A DNA stretch of 64,000 bases from positions 124,001-188,000 of the forward strand of contig CAWDTS010000004.1 in the NCBI GenBank assembly GCA_963805325.1, given 5' to 3'. Position 1 is the first letter of the stretch. Each line of letters begins with the position of its first letter. The translations under genes and the position numbers were made by a program. Of the stretch, positions 18,534-27,622 are shown one piece after another. Under the pieces are notes generated by a model. It did not search any database and was not told where the DNA came from. It saw only the letters and a program-made list of their open reading frames with translations. Origin of the DNA: DASWJZ01 sp963805325 (GTDB lineage Bacteria; Pseudomonadota; Alphaproteobacteria; Rhizobiales; Afifellaceae).

Positions 18534-20324
18534 ATGCCGAAGACAAGAGCTGGCGCATTGCGCAGATTCGGCCGCGACGAGACTGGCAACATCGCCATCC
18601 TCTTCGGCGCGGCCGTAATCCCCCTCGTTATCATCATGGGCGGTATGACGGATATCGCCCGTTTCACACGCTACAAGGCTGAGCTTTCGAACGCGGTCGA
18701 TTCCGCAGCGCTCGCCCTGGCACGGCGCGGCGAGAACTACACGGAAGCCGAGGCGACCCAGTTCGTCACCAGCTATGTCGAAGGCTTCGGTGTCGAGGAC
18801 TCGCAGTTTGCGATCGCAAGCCTGAACGTCACGAAAACCGACAACGGCTTCCACGTCTCGACGGATGCCACGATGGACACGGTTTTCCTTTCGCTTGCCG
18901 GCCTGGCAGGCGGCTCCTTCGAGACGATGAACATGGATATCGAGGCGGAGGTCGTGAATTCCTCCAATCGGGTCGAGCTCGCGCTCGTGCTCGATAACAC
19001 CGGCTCGATGAACTGCGGCTCGGTGGTGTCGAGCTCCTGCACCGGAAACTGGAGCAGTCCGGGGTCGAGCAGCCGCATCTCCGGGCTGAAGACAGCCGCC
19101 CACAAGCTCATCGATGTCCTGATGACCGACGCGGCCTTGGCCGACGATTTCGTCAAGGTCGGCGTGGTGCCGTTCGAAGGCGCGGTCAACATCAAGAACG
19201 CCGACCTGGACTACAGTTGGCTCGACTGGAGCGACACCGCGACTGCAAAGTACAACGGCGTGAATTTCAACAATTACGACGTCGACACGAGCAACGACCC
19301 TTGCACAACGACGACGGGCGCGGGTCATTGGGAATGGCACGGCTACTACGGCGGCGGCTGGGTGTGGGTCAACGGCGCGCCGACGACGACCTGTACCCAG
19401 ACCACCGAGCGCGTCAGCCACAAGTGGCTCTTCGATCAGCTGCATGCCAACGATTCGAGCGTCAGCTGGGCAGGCTGCGTGGAGATGCGCGCATCGCCCT
19501 ACGACATGAACGACACGGCGCCGGATCCGGCCAATCCGGACACGCTCTTCGTGCCGTTCTTTTGGCCCGATGAGCCCGATAGCGACAACAACAACGGCGA
19601 TTACTATTCGAACAACTACCTCAATGACAAAACGACTTCCAACGGCAGCGCCGCGCAGATGAACACGGCGAAATACGTCTCGTCGACCGTCAGTTGGCAG
19701 TCTGGGAAGAAGGACACGAGCTTCCCGTACACGAGCGGCCCGAACTATGGCTGCCCGCGGCCGATCCTGGCGCTCACCAAGGACCGCGACGCGGTCGAGA
19801 GCGCGATCGACTCCATGATCGCCTATCCGGCCATGGGCACCTACATTCCGACCGGTCTCGCCTGGGGCTGGCGTGTGCTTTCGCCGGGAGAGCCGTTCTC
19901 GCAGGGCGTCGGTCCGAGCGACCAGTATTATACGAAGACAGTGAAGGCGATGGTGCTGCTCACCGACGGCGAGAACTCGGTCACGGGCACCAGCAACCAT
20001 AACAAATCGATCTTCAGCGCCTATAATTACACCGGCACCGAAGTGGACGGTACCTATCGGCTCGGATCGAGCAATGCGTCGACGGCGGAGGCTAATCTCA
20101 ACACCAAGACGTCGACGCTCTGCCAGAGCGTGAAGGATGCCGGGATCAGGCTCTACACTATCACCTTCGGCGACATCCCGAGCGCGGCCGCGACGCTGAT
20201 GAAGAACTGCGCGAGCGTCAACAATGGCGAGACGCTCTATTATCACGCACCGAGCAACTCGGAGCTGGAGGATATCTTCGCCTCGATCGGCAAGGATCTG
20301 AGCGACATCCACCTTTCGATGTGA
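18534..20324 (+). CDS. TadG-like pilus/surface protein with von Willebrand A domain
   Basis: About 596 residues. The N-terminus has a TadE/TadG pattern: RDETGNIAILFGAAVIPLVIIMGGMTD as one membrane helix, followed by the amphipathic FTRYKAELSNAVDSAALALAR. A vWA domain starts near residue 145 with a MIDAS motif D154-N-T-G-S-M; VLLTDGEN is the later metal-site loop. Between them lies a long Asn/Thr/Trp/Tyr-rich insertion with several cysteines (about 235-430). TadG proteins belong to Flp pilus systems, but no other tad gene is near. The start could also be the GTG at 18522; ATG 18534 is chosen because it precedes the basic segment of the anchor. Confidence 0.83.
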   Translation: MPKTRAGALRRFGRDETGNIAILFGAAVIPLVIIMGGMTDIARFTRYKAELSNAVDSAALALARRGENYTEAEATQFVTSYVEGFGVEDSQFAIASLNVTKTDNGFHVSTDATMDTVFLSLAGLAGGSFETMNMDIEAEVVNSSNRVELALVLDNTGSMNCGSVVSSSCTGNWSSPGSSSRISGLKTAAHKLIDVLMTDAALADDFVKVGVVPFEGAVNIKNADLDYSWLDWSDTATAKYNGVNFNNYDVDTSNDPCTTTTGAGHWEWHGYYGGGWVWVNGAPTTTCTQTTERVSHKWLFDQLHANDSSVSWAGCVEMRASPYDMNDTAPDPANPDTLFVPFFWPDEPDSDNNNGDYYSNNYLNDKTTSNGSAAQMNTAKYVSSTVSWQSGKKDTSFPYTSGPNYGCPRPILALTKDRDAVESAIDSMIAYPAMGTYIPTGLAWGWRVLSPGEPFSQGVGPSDQYYTKTVKAMVLLTDGENSVTGTSNHNKSIFSAYNYTGTEVDGTYRLGSSNASTAEANLNTKTSTLCQSVKDAGIRLYTITFGDIPSAAATLMKNCASVNNGETLYYHAPSNSELEDIFASIGKDLSDIHLSM

Positions 20325-20367
20325 GCGGTTGGCGGTCTTCCTTCCGACCGTCGCTTCCAAAAGAAAA

Positions 20368-20400
20368 GAGCGCCGGGCCAAACGGCTCGGCGCTCTTTTG
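20368..20400. terminator. Strong bidirectional terminator
   Basis: Twelve-base arms GAGCGCCGGGCC (20368-20379) and GGCTCGGCGCTC (20384-20395), one G-T wobble, AAAC loop, TTTTG tail on the plus strand and AAAAGAAAA on the left, which gives a T-rich tail on the minus strand. It serves both the vWA gene and the convergent PfpI-like gene. Confidence 0.9.
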
Positions 20401-20418
20401 TTGTCAGCGGTGCCGGGC

Positions 20419-21027
20419 TTAAGCCGCCTTCGCCTTCGGCGCGGGCTCAGCGTGGCGGATCTCGGTGCCGAGCACCTTCAGGCAGTTCCGCATGAACGCG
20501 GCGAGTCCCGGCCAACCCTTGGCGGAGACAAGCTTGCCGTCCATGTGCGCGCCGTCCGGTGGGACATCGATGTATTTTCCACCGACGGCGGTCACCTCGG
20601 GCTCGCAATATTCGAGCGCCGCGACTTCCTTGCCGCGGATCGTCTCCGGCACGGCCATCAGCACCTGAACGCCGTGGCAGATCGTGAAGATCGGCTTATC
20701 CTGCTCATGGAAGTGGCGGATGATCGCCTGCACGCGCTTGTCGATGCGGATATATTCCGGCCCGCGTCCGCCGGCGACGTAAACCGCGTCGTACTGCTCC
20801 GGCTTCACGTCCGCGAAGCTCTTCTTCAGCGGAAAATTGTGGCCGGGCTTCTCGGTGTAGGTCTTGTCGCCCTCAAAATCGTGCAGCGACGTCTTCAGGA
20901 TCTCGCCCTTCTTCTTGTCGGGGCAGACAACGTCGACCTCGTGGCCGACCGCCATCATTCCCTGCTCGAAGACAAAGATCTCATACTCCTCGCTGAAATC
21001 GCCCGTTAGCATCAGGATCTTGGCCAT
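20419..21027 (-). CDS. DJ-1/PfpI family protein
   Basis: 202 residues of the DJ-1/PfpI superfamily. The nucleophile elbow is FTIC117-HGVQVL and an acidic partner lies in the GGRGPEYIR segment. Relatives are described as deglycases, chaperones or intracellular peptidases, so the biochemical role cannot be fixed. Start at ATG 21027, preceded on the minus strand by GGGAGAGAGGGA. Monocistronic, with a strong terminator behind it. Confidence 0.87.
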   Translation of the reverse strand: MAKILMLTGDFSEEYEIFVFEQGMMAVGHEVDVVCPDKKKGEILKTSLHDFEGDKTYTEKPGHNFPLKKSFADVKPEQYDAVYVAGGRGPEYIRIDKRVQAIIRHFHEQDKPIFTICHGVQVLMAVPETIRGKEVAALEYCEPEVTAVGGKYIDVPPDGAHMDGKLVSAKGWPGLAAFMRNCLKVLGTEIRHAEPAPKAKAA

Positions 21028-21220
21028 GTCGTTCGTTCCCTCTCTCCCGGTTGTGCCGCGCCGTCCTTCCGGCGGCGTGCTCGCGCCTGAATAGCACACG
21101 TTGGCCGGCCCCTCCCAGCGTGTCGGACTCTGCGTGCGGCAATTGTGCCTGCGTCCCGAAAAATTGCGCTTTGTCAAGACTCTCGCCATATCCTCTTCGG
21201 GCCAAAGGGAGATTTCGCGC

Positions 21221-22237
21221 ATGAACGGCTTCGACATCGTCGTCATCGTCCTCGTCGTGTTCGCCGTGATCGTCATCATCTCGGCGGTGAAGACGGTGCC
21301 GCAGGGCTACAATTACACCGTCGAGCGCTTCGGCCGCTACACGAAGACGCTACGGCCCGGGCTTAACCTGATCACGCCCTTCGTCGATCGCGTCGGCGCC
21401 AAGATGAACATGATGGAAACGGTGCTCGACGTGCCGAGCCAGGAGGTCATCACCAAGGACAACGCGACGGTGACCGCCAACGGCATCACCTTCTTCCAGG
21501 TGATGGACGCCGCCCGCGCCGCCTACGAAGTGAACATGCTCGAGAACGCGATCCTGAACCTCACCATGACCAACATCCGCTCGGTCATGGGCTCGATGCA
21601 GCTCGACGAGCTCCTGTCGAACCGCGACGAGATCAACGAGCGGCTTCTGCGCGTCGTCGACGCGGCGGCGGGGCCGTGGGGCGTGAAGATCACCCGCATC
21701 GAGATCAAGGACATCGACCCGCCCCGCAACCTGGTCGACTCCATGGCGCGCCAGATGATGGCGGAACGCGAGAAGCGCGCCACCATCCTGGAGGCGGAAG
21801 GCAAGCGCCAGTCGGAGATCCTGAAGGCGGAAGGCCAGAAGCAGGCGCGCATTCTCGAAGCGGAGGGGCGTAAGGAGGCGGCGTTTCGCGACGCCGACGC
21901 GCGCGAGCGACTGGCCGAGGCCGAGGCCAAGGCGACGACGGTCGTCAGCGCGGCGATCGCCGCCGGCGACGTGCAGGCGATCAACTACTTCGTCGCACAG
22001 AAATATGTCGAGGCGCTTGCCGCCTTTGCGCATTCGCCGAACCAGAAGACGTTCCTGCTGCCAGTCGAGGCGAGCGCCGTCCTCGGTTCGCTCGCCGGGA
22101 TCGGCGAGATCGCCAGGCAGACATTCGGCGGCGATACGCCGGCCGCCGCGCCGCGGCGCGCCGGCTCCGTGCCGTCCGCCAGTCCGCCGCAGCCGACGAC
22201 GGTTGTGACGGTGCGCCCGCCTGAGGACTTCACATGA
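21221..22237 (+). CDS. qmcA: SPFH/band 7 membrane protein, QmcA-like
   Basis: 338 residues. One N-terminal membrane helix (about 4-25), an SPFH domain (VPQGYNYTVERFGRYTKTLRPG through IKDIDPPRNLVDSMARQMMAEREKRA) and a coiled coil of repeated E-A-E-G-x-x-Q/K units (about 185-235). The C-terminal tail is Pro/Ala-rich. Such stomatin-like proteins build membrane microdomains and usually pair with an NfeD partner, which here follows with a four-base overlap. AAAGGGAGA precedes the ATG. Confidence 0.92.
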   Translation: MNGFDIVVIVLVVFAVIVIISAVKTVPQGYNYTVERFGRYTKTLRPGLNLITPFVDRVGAKMNMMETVLDVPSQEVITKDNATVTANGITFFQVMDAARAAYEVNMLENAILNLTMTNIRSVMGSMQLDELLSNRDEINERLLRVVDAAAGPWGVKITRIEIKDIDPPRNLVDSMARQMMAEREKRATILEAEGKRQSEILKAEGQKQARILEAEGRKEAAFRDADARERLAEAEAKATTVVSAAIAAGDVQAINYFVAQKYVEALAAFAHSPNQKTFLLPVEASAVLGSLAGIGEIARQTFGGDTPAAAPRRAGSVPSASPPQPTTVVTVRPPEDFT

Positions 22238-22682
22238 TCATGAGCTGGATCGCCGCGCTCGGCGGCTGGTCGTGGTGGGTGCTTGGACTGGTGCTCCTCG
22301 GCGCGGAGGTGCTGCTGCCGGGCTTCTTCTTCCTGTGGTTCGGCGTCGCCGCGATCCTGATCGGGATCAGCGCGCTCCTGGTCGATTGGCCGTGGCAGTT
22401 GCAGGTCGTCGGCTTCGTCGTGCTCTCGGCGATCACGGCGCTGGTCGGTCGCCGCTTCTACGGGTACCTGCGAGCAGCGACAGTGCCGATCCGCATCTCA
22501 ATCTTCGCGCCGGCCGGCTTGAGGGCCGCACGTTCGTGCTTTCGGAGCCGATCGTGGAGGGGAGCGGGCGCGTCAACATCGACGACACGGTGTGGCAGGT
22601 GCGCGGGCCGGATGCGCCGGCTGGGGCACGGATCAAGGTCGCCGGCGTCGAGGGCACCGTGCTGATCGTGACGAGCGTCTGA
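22234..22682 (+). CDS. NfeD family membrane protein (one frameshift)
   Basis: Reconstructs to about 149 residues: three or four membrane helices (WWVLGLVLLGAEVLLPG, FLWFGVAAILIGISALLV, LQVVGFVVLSAITALVG) followed by an OB-fold domain (EGRTFVLSEPIVEGSGRVNIDDTVWQVRG). A base is missing near 22473, between GRRFYGYLRA and SDSADPHLNLRAGRL. NfeD proteins partner SPFH proteins in the membrane; the ATGA overlap with the preceding gene supports this. Confidence 0.87.
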
Positions 22683-22685
22683 GCG

Positions 22686-23681
22686 CTACGCGACGCCGAC
22701 TCTCAGGAGATCGTGCAGGTGCACGATGCCGACCGGTTTCCTGCGCTCTAAGACAAACAGCGCGGTGATCGAAGCGGCGTTCAGAATCTCCAGCGCCGAA
22801 GCGAGGAGCGCGTCCGGGCCGATGGATTTCGGATCGCGCGTCATCACCGTCTCGACCGGCTGATCGAGAATATCGCCGGAGAGATGCCTTCGAAGGTCAC
22901 CGTCGGTGATGATGCCGACGAGATCGCCCCTCGCGTCGGTAATGCCGAGGCAGCCGAAGCCTTTCCGGCTGATCAGGAGCAGGGCCTCCCGCATGCGCGT
23001 GCCGAGCGGCGCGAGCGGCAAACGATCGCCGGAATGCATGAGGTCGCGCACGCGCGTCAGGTTGGCGCCAAGCGAGCCGCCCGGATGGAATTTCAGGAAG
23101 TCGTCGGCGGTGAACCCGCGTGCCTCAAGCAGCGCGATCGCCAGCGCATCGCCGAGCGCCATCTGGATCAGCGTCGAGGTGGTCGGCGCCAGGCCATGCG
23201 GGCACGCTTCCTCGACCTTGGGCATGATCAGCGCCACGTCGGCGGCGTTGGCGAGCGTGGAGCTCGGACCGGCGGTGAACGCGACGATCGGCACGCGAAA
23301 GCGCTTGGCGTAAAGAAGGATGCTCCTGAGCTCCGCCGTCTCGCCCGACCAGGAGAGCGCCAGCACAACGTCGTCGCGGGTGATCATGCCGAGGTCGCCA
23401 TGGCTTGCCTCGGCGGCGTGCACGAAGAGAGCCGGCGTGCCGGTCGAGGCGAGCGTCGCGGCCACCTTGGTGCCGACGTGGCCACTCTTTCCCATCCCGG
23501 TGACGACGACGCGGCCGGACGCCGCGCCGATCAGCCCGAGCGCCGCCTCGAAGGGCGTGCGCATCTCGCCGGAAAGCGCCGCCTCGAGCGCCTTCAGGCC
23601 AGCGGACGCGGCGCGCAGCGTGCGCAGCGCGGGATTGGATTCGGATGCGGAAACGGCGGGGGCAAAGGGTAGGCGGGGCAT
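22686..23681 (-). CDS. kdsD: Arabinose-5-phosphate isomerase, KpsF/GutQ family
   Basis: 331 residues: a SIS sugar-isomerase domain (VVVTGMGKSGHVGTKVAATLASTGTPALFVHAAEASHGDLG, LSWSGETAE) followed by two CBS domains (about 205-331). It converts ribulose-5-phosphate to arabinose-5-phosphate, the first step toward Kdo of lipopolysaccharide. His in AEASHGDLG and Glu in KVEEACPHGLAPT are the expected active-site residues. It ends three bases after the convergent nfeD stop. Confidence 0.93.
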   Translation of the reverse strand: MPRLPFAPAVSASESNPALRTLRAASAGLKALEAALSGEMRTPFEAALGLIGAASGRVVVTGMGKSGHVGTKVAATLASTGTPALFVHAAEASHGDLGMITRDDVVLALSWSGETAELRSILLYAKRFRVPIVAFTAGPSSTLANAADVALIMPKVEEACPHGLAPTTSTLIQMALGDALAIALLEARGFTADDFLKFHPGGSLGANLTRVRDLMHSGDRLPLAPLGTRMREALLLISRKGFGCLGITDARGDLVGIITDGDLRRHLSGDILDQPVETVMTRDPKSIGPDALLASALEILNAASITALFVLERRKPVGIVHLHDLLRVGVA

Positions 23682-23834
23682 TGCACTTCCGGTTTTCCGG
23701 AACGATTAGCACGGGGGAGGGGCGAGGGCGAGACTGGCAATGCGCGCCGAGGCGTTCTGTCTTAGGTCAGCGCCCGTCGCAGGCCGCGCCAAAAAAGGAA
23801 GCCCCGCCGAAGCGCTGACGAAGCAGATACGGCT

Positions 23835-24404
23835 TCACTCGTGCGGCGCCATACCGTTTGCCAGCATCCAGTGATGCTGCTGGTGGTGCGCTCCAACCGT
23901 CATGATGCCGATGAAGCCGAGAGCACGGAGTTTCACCATCGAAGCCTGATCGGGTGGCGTAACGGTCAGGACCGCGCCGGTGTTCGTCGTCTCGGCCGCA
24001 AGCTTCCAGCCGTCCACCCCGTTCATGGTCGCGGCATGGGCGGTCACCATTCGACGGATGGAATCCCGGACCGCTCCGTCGCCGGAGGCCGAAAATCGCA
24101 TACTGCCGCCTGACTGGCTCGCCTCGACGACAGCGCCCAACGTGACGTTGTTCATGTCGATCAGATGCTGGCGCAGCGCTTCGATATCGACCTTCGACCA
24201 GTCGGTGGTGGGGTCGGCCTCCAGCATGGCGACGATTTCCTGGATCGCCGCGAACGCCGACTGGCCCGGCTCTTTCGGCTGCACTCCCACGCCGGATATC
24301 GCGGCCTGACCGCCATGCATCATGTGGTCGTGATTCATCTCCTGACCGGAGGCGGCCGCACTGGCGAGCGTAGCCAAAGCGGCGGCAACCAAGAAGGCTT
24401 TCAT
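23835..24404 (-). CDS. Exported His/Met-rich protein of unknown function
   Basis: 189 residues. Signal peptide 1-20 (cut near AAASGQE), then MNHDHMMHGG, a possible metal-binding cluster, and HHQQHHWM near the C-terminus. The middle has a helical segment (TDWSKVDIEALRQHLIDMNNVTL). I do not recognise the family. The two His/Met clusters suggest a role with copper or another soft metal, which is inference. Divergent from a Crp-like regulator 63 bp away, which may control it. Confidence 0.72.
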   Translation of the reverse strand: MKAFLVAAALATLASAAASGQEMNHDHMMHGGQAAISGVGVQPKEPGQSAFAAIQEIVAMLEADPTTDWSKVDIEALRQHLIDMNNVTLGAVVEASQSGGSMRFSASGDGAVRDSIRRMVTAHAATMNGVDGWKLAAETTNTGAVLTVTPPDQASMVKLRALGFIGIMTVGAHHQQHHWMLANGMAPHE

Positions 24405-24466
24405 CGGCCGCAGGCCTTTCTGTCTTTTGATTACCGTCCACTTGCCACGAACCGCTAGTCTCTAGA

Positions 24467-24482
24467 CATGATAACTATCATG
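24467..24482. promoter_or_regulatory. Inverted repeat overlapping the start of the Crp-like gene
   Basis: CATGATA-AC-TATCATG: perfect seven-base arms. It contains both candidate start codons of the regulator (24468 and 24480). It may be an autoregulatory operator or simply a small hairpin hiding the start. No clear ribosome site precedes either ATG. Confidence 0.35.
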
Positions 24483-25043
24483 CTCGACCGTCTTCAGAGC
24501 CCGAGCCAGGTTGAGCGGACCTTCCGCGCGGGCCAGTATCTCTTTCATCGCGACGACCGCGTGAAATCGATGTTTCTGGTCATGTCGGGGGCCGTCCACC
24601 TCATCCGGCACCATCGAAGCGGCAGCGCGGTCATCCTGCAGCGCGCAGGCCCGGGCTCGATCTTGGCGGAGGCATCACTCTTCGCATCGAAATATCACTG
24701 CGACGCGATCGCGACATCCGAGGTGGTGGCGCGTCTGATTTCCCGGGCGGAGATGCAGAAGCTTTTCTTCAACGATCCGGGTTTCGCAAGGGAATGGGCG
24801 GTGCACCTCGCGGAGGAGGTCCGCAACGCGCGTCAGCGCGCGGAGATACTGTCGATCAAGACGGTTTCAGAACGGCTTGACGCCTGGCTCTCCGATAAGG
24901 AGCGCCTGCCAGAGAAGGGCGGCTGGAGAGAGCTGGCGGCGGAAATCGGTACGAGCCCCGAAGCGCTCTACCGTGAGATCGCGCGGCGTAGGAAAACTGG
25001 GCGCTACGGCGGGGCTTCGCCACGCTGCCGTCCGAATATTTAG
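24468..25043 (+). CDS. Crp/Fnr family transcriptional regulator
   Basis: 191 residues. A cyclic-nucleotide-binding-like beta-barrel (FRAGQYLFHRDDRVKSMFLVMSGAVHLIRH, RAGPGSILAEASLFAS), a dimerisation helix (AREWAVHLAEEVRNARQRAEILS), then a winged-helix HTH (WRELAAEIGTSPEALYREIARRRKTG). It lacks the cysteines of an Fnr iron-sulfur cluster, so the signal is unknown. The start may be ATG 24468 or ATG 24480, the second giving MLDRLQSPSQ. Divergent from the His/Met-rich exported protein. Confidence 0.83.
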   Translation: MITIMLDRLQSPSQVERTFRAGQYLFHRDDRVKSMFLVMSGAVHLIRHHRSGSAVILQRAGPGSILAEASLFASKYHCDAIATSEVVARLISRAEMQKLFFNDPGFAREWAVHLAEEVRNARQRAEILSIKTVSERLDAWLSDKERLPEKGGWRELAAEIGTSPEALYREIARRRKTGRYGGASPRCRPNI

Positions 25044-25060
25044 CGGTGCGGCCTTGCGAA

Positions 25061-25088
25061 AAAAAAGGCGGCCCCGAAGGGCCGCCTT
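25061..25088 (-). terminator. Terminator of the VPLPA-CTERM gene
   Basis: Ten-base arms AAGGCGGCCC (25065-25074) and GGGCCGCCTT (25079-25088) with a CGAA loop. On the minus strand the hairpin is followed by a run of T, eight in total with those in the stem, so it fits the minus-strand gene ending at 25114. Confidence 0.85.
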
Positions 25089-25113
25089 GAAACTGCTGGA
25101 CCTGGCTGTGGGA

Positions 25114-25722
25114 TCAGGCCTCGGAGCGGTTCTTCCGCCGGCGGGCGAGGAACCCGATACCGCCAACGCCGGAGAGGAACAGCGGCAGAGCCGCCGGAAG
25201 CGGAACCGCGGACACGCCGGTGTTGTAGCTGAAGCTGATCTCGACGAACGGCGGAGCTTTCACGTTGGGGCTGTTGACGCTCGGCCCCTGCAGCACGCTG
25301 ACGCTAATCGCGCCGTCAGCAAGCAGCGCGGTCAGCTCGGCGCCGGAGATCGTGTATGTCTTCGTGAACTGGTAGTCCGCATCGTTGAGGAAAACCGTTA
25401 CGGAATCGGGCGATCCTGTGCACACGCCGGCGTTGCTGCAGATGCCGATTTTCTCGCTGGTCAGGCCATCGATCGCGCTCTCGGCAGTCCAGATCAGATA
25501 TTCACTCGACTGCGCACCGTAGTCGCCCCGGGCGGTGATCGTGAACGTTCCCCCGGTGCCGTCCGACGCCGCAAGGCCGGTGAAGTCGAACGTAAAAGTC
25601 TGAGGCACCGTTTTGTCGGCCTGCAATTGCAGGTCACTAACGGTGACCGGTACCGCCTGCGCGGCGCTGGCGACCAACCCAAACAGGGCCGCTGCGCCGA
25701 GCGTCTTCAAGATCGTGCTCAT
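25114..25722 (-). CDS. VPLPA-CTERM sorting-domain protein
   Basis: 202 residues. Signal peptide 1-23 (MSTILKTLGAAALFGLVASAAQA), a beta-rich middle without recognisable domain, and a C-terminal sorting signal: VPLPAALPLFLSGVGGIGFLARRRK, i.e. VPLPA motif, one hydrophobic helix and a basic tail (quoted across its parts; the motif begins near residue 172). Such signals are cut by exosortase-type enzymes and the protein is moved to the outer surface. No exosortase gene is in the window. One disulfide pair is possible (CSNAGVC). Monocistronic with its own terminator. Confidence 0.85.
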   Translation of the reverse strand: MSTILKTLGAAALFGLVASAAQAVPVTVSDLQLQADKTVPQTFTFDFTGLAASDGTGGTFTITARGDYGAQSSEYLIWTAESAIDGLTSEKIGICSNAGVCTGSPDSVTVFLNDADYQFTKTYTISGAELTALLADGAISVSVLQGPSVNSPNVKAPPFVEISFSYNTGVSAVPLPAALPLFLSGVGGIGFLARRRKNRSEA

Positions 25723-26129
25723 CTGAACCCCCAAAAGACACACACCGCGCCACGGAATTGCGCGATACCTGCCGCATCTGAAATATTCTGAACTGTTTAT
25801 TCATCTATTCGCAAGCTTTTTCGCATGTGAAGCGAGTGACCCCGAACTAAACTAAAGTAGTAGTCGCCACTGCTACTGCAATTCCCGATAACATAATTCA
25901 CGTTTAGACTACTTATTGGTGTAATTGCGTCTTGCCCCCACTCCCCGAGTGCCTGTTTTTGATGCAGACTCGAGGCACAGGGCGCGGCCTTGGTCATCGC
26001 GGGGATGGCTCTCGCCCCTTGATCCGGGAAAGCTCCCCTGCCGCCCAAACCCTTTGTTAACCACGCCGCTTTACGTCTCCTTAAGCGGGCTGCGGCGTGG
26101 GCCGGGAGCGCCCGCGCGCCCGGACGGAC
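25723..26129. other. AT-richer intergenic region, no gene seen
   Basis: About 400 bp between divergent genes. 25780-25930 is clearly richer in A and T than the surroundings. It holds an imperfect inverted repeat around 25857-25878 (AGTAGTAGT and ACTGCTACT, one mismatch, loop CGCC), probably a regulatory site of the VPLPA-CTERM gene. A lone GTTAACC half-site lies near 26056. The short frames here have no coding features. Confidence 0.45.
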
Positions 26130-27596
26130 ATGCGCAGAAGACGACGAGCCCTTGCCACTGCCATCCTCGCCGCCGCGCCGTTTTCGGCGTTCTTCGGCAG
26201 CGCCGCGCAGGAACAGCCGCAGACAGCGGACAGCAACCCGCCGATCGATTTCGTCATCCGCCCCTCACAGGACATCGGCGACGGCACGGACGACGACATC
26301 TGGAACTGGGACAACGGCGAGCCCGGGCCGTCGATGATCGACGCCCCGATCGGGCCGCCGCTCGCCGGGCCGAGCGCGGAGGACTTGATCGGTCCGCCGC
26401 TGGCAGGGCCGGAGCCCGAGCCGCGTCCCGTGCGAGAGCGAAAAGTGCGCCGGTCGGCGACGGAAGACCCGTTCGCGCAGCGGGGCGTGAGTGTCGGCAG
26501 CTTCGTCATCCGCCCCTCGATCGAGGTCGGCGTCAGCGCCACCGACAATGCCGGCGGCAGCGCCAACAAGGTCGCCGCGGTTGGGGCTGTCGTCGCCCCG
26601 GAGATCAACGTCACCTCGGAGGGCGAGCGCTATTCTTTCGAGGCGGACGCCAGGGCGACGGCGATCACCTACGAGAAGTCGGAATACAACGAGCGCACGG
26701 TGGAGGCGCTGGCGAAGCTCCGCTACGACTTGACGACGCGCACCTCGATCTTCACGGAGGCTGCCTACTCGCACTTCCTCGAGGGCTTCTCCGATCCCGA
26801 TACGCCGAGCGGGGCTTCGAAGCGCCCGGCCGTCGACGACATCGCAGGGTCGCTCGGCGTCGAGGAGCGCTTCGGGCGTCTCGCCACGCGATTCACCGCT
26901 TTCGTGGATCGCGCCACGCATAACGACGTCACGCTTGCCGACGGCGGCGTCGCCTCGCGCGCGGAGCTCGATAATACGGAATTCGGCGCGAGGGTTCGCG
27001 CCGGCTATGCCTCAAGCGCCAGCCTCAGGCCCTTTGTCGAGGCGGCTGTCGGGCGCCGCGCCTTCGACCAGACGCGCGACGACAGCGGCTACGCGCACTC
27101 AAGCGTCTGGGGCGAGCTTCGCGGCGGCCTGGTCATAGATCGCGGCGAGAAGCTCTCCGGCGAAGCCTCTCTGGGCTTTCGCCACGAGGACTTGGCGGAC
27201 AGCCGGCTGGAGGATCTCAACATCGCCGTCGCGAACGCGGCGATCATATGGTCGCCGCGGCGATTGACGGAGGTGAAGCTTGACCTCTCGACCGACGTCA
27301 ATTCGACTACGATTCCGGGGGCATCGGCGACCGTCCTCTACGCTGGCACGCTTACGCTCACCCAAAATCTCAGCGCCCGCGTGCGCGGGGAGGCCGGGGT
27401 CGGGCTCTCCTACGAGGACCGCATCGGCGATAACTGGCGCGATGTGACGTTCACCGGATTTACCGGCGTTTCCTATGCTTTCAGCCGGACGGCATCGATC
27501 GAGGGCCGCTACGTCTACGAACGCACTGACCGCAACGAGCCGGATGGGAAATACGATTCGCACGAAGTCAGCGTGAGACTGCGCCTCCAGCGGTAG
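26130..27596 (+). CDS. Outer membrane beta-barrel protein
   Basis: About 488 residues. Basic N-terminus and signal peptide (RRRRRALATAILAAAPFSAFFGSAAQ), a Pro-rich linker with a near repeat (IGPPLAGPSAEDL, IGPPLAGPEPEP), then many amphipathic strands from residue 130 to the end; it finishes EVSVRLRLQR with alternating hydrophobic residues as in outer-membrane barrels. It resembles barrels linked to exopolysaccharide export or uncharacterised rhizobial barrel proteins. Start ATG 26130; a GTG at 26097 is possible. Confidence 0.75.
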   Translation: MRRRRRALATAILAAAPFSAFFGSAAQEQPQTADSNPPIDFVIRPSQDIGDGTDDDIWNWDNGEPGPSMIDAPIGPPLAGPSAEDLIGPPLAGPEPEPRPVRERKVRRSATEDPFAQRGVSVGSFVIRPSIEVGVSATDNAGGSANKVAAVGAVVAPEINVTSEGERYSFEADARATAITYEKSEYNERTVEALAKLRYDLTTRTSIFTEAAYSHFLEGFSDPDTPSGASKRPAVDDIAGSLGVEERFGRLATRFTAFVDRATHNDVTLADGGVASRAELDNTEFGARVRAGYASSASLRPFVEAAVGRRAFDQTRDDSGYAHSSVWGELRGGLVIDRGEKLSGEASLGFRHEDLADSRLEDLNIAVANAAIIWSPRRLTEVKLDLSTDVNSTTIPGASATVLYAGTLTLTQNLSARVRGEAGVGLSYEDRIGDNWRDVTFTGFTGVSYAFSRTASIEGRYVYERTDRNEPDGKYDSHEVSVRLRLQR

Positions 27597-27622
27597 CTCG
27601 CGCCGGGTCCGCACCCTGCGCG

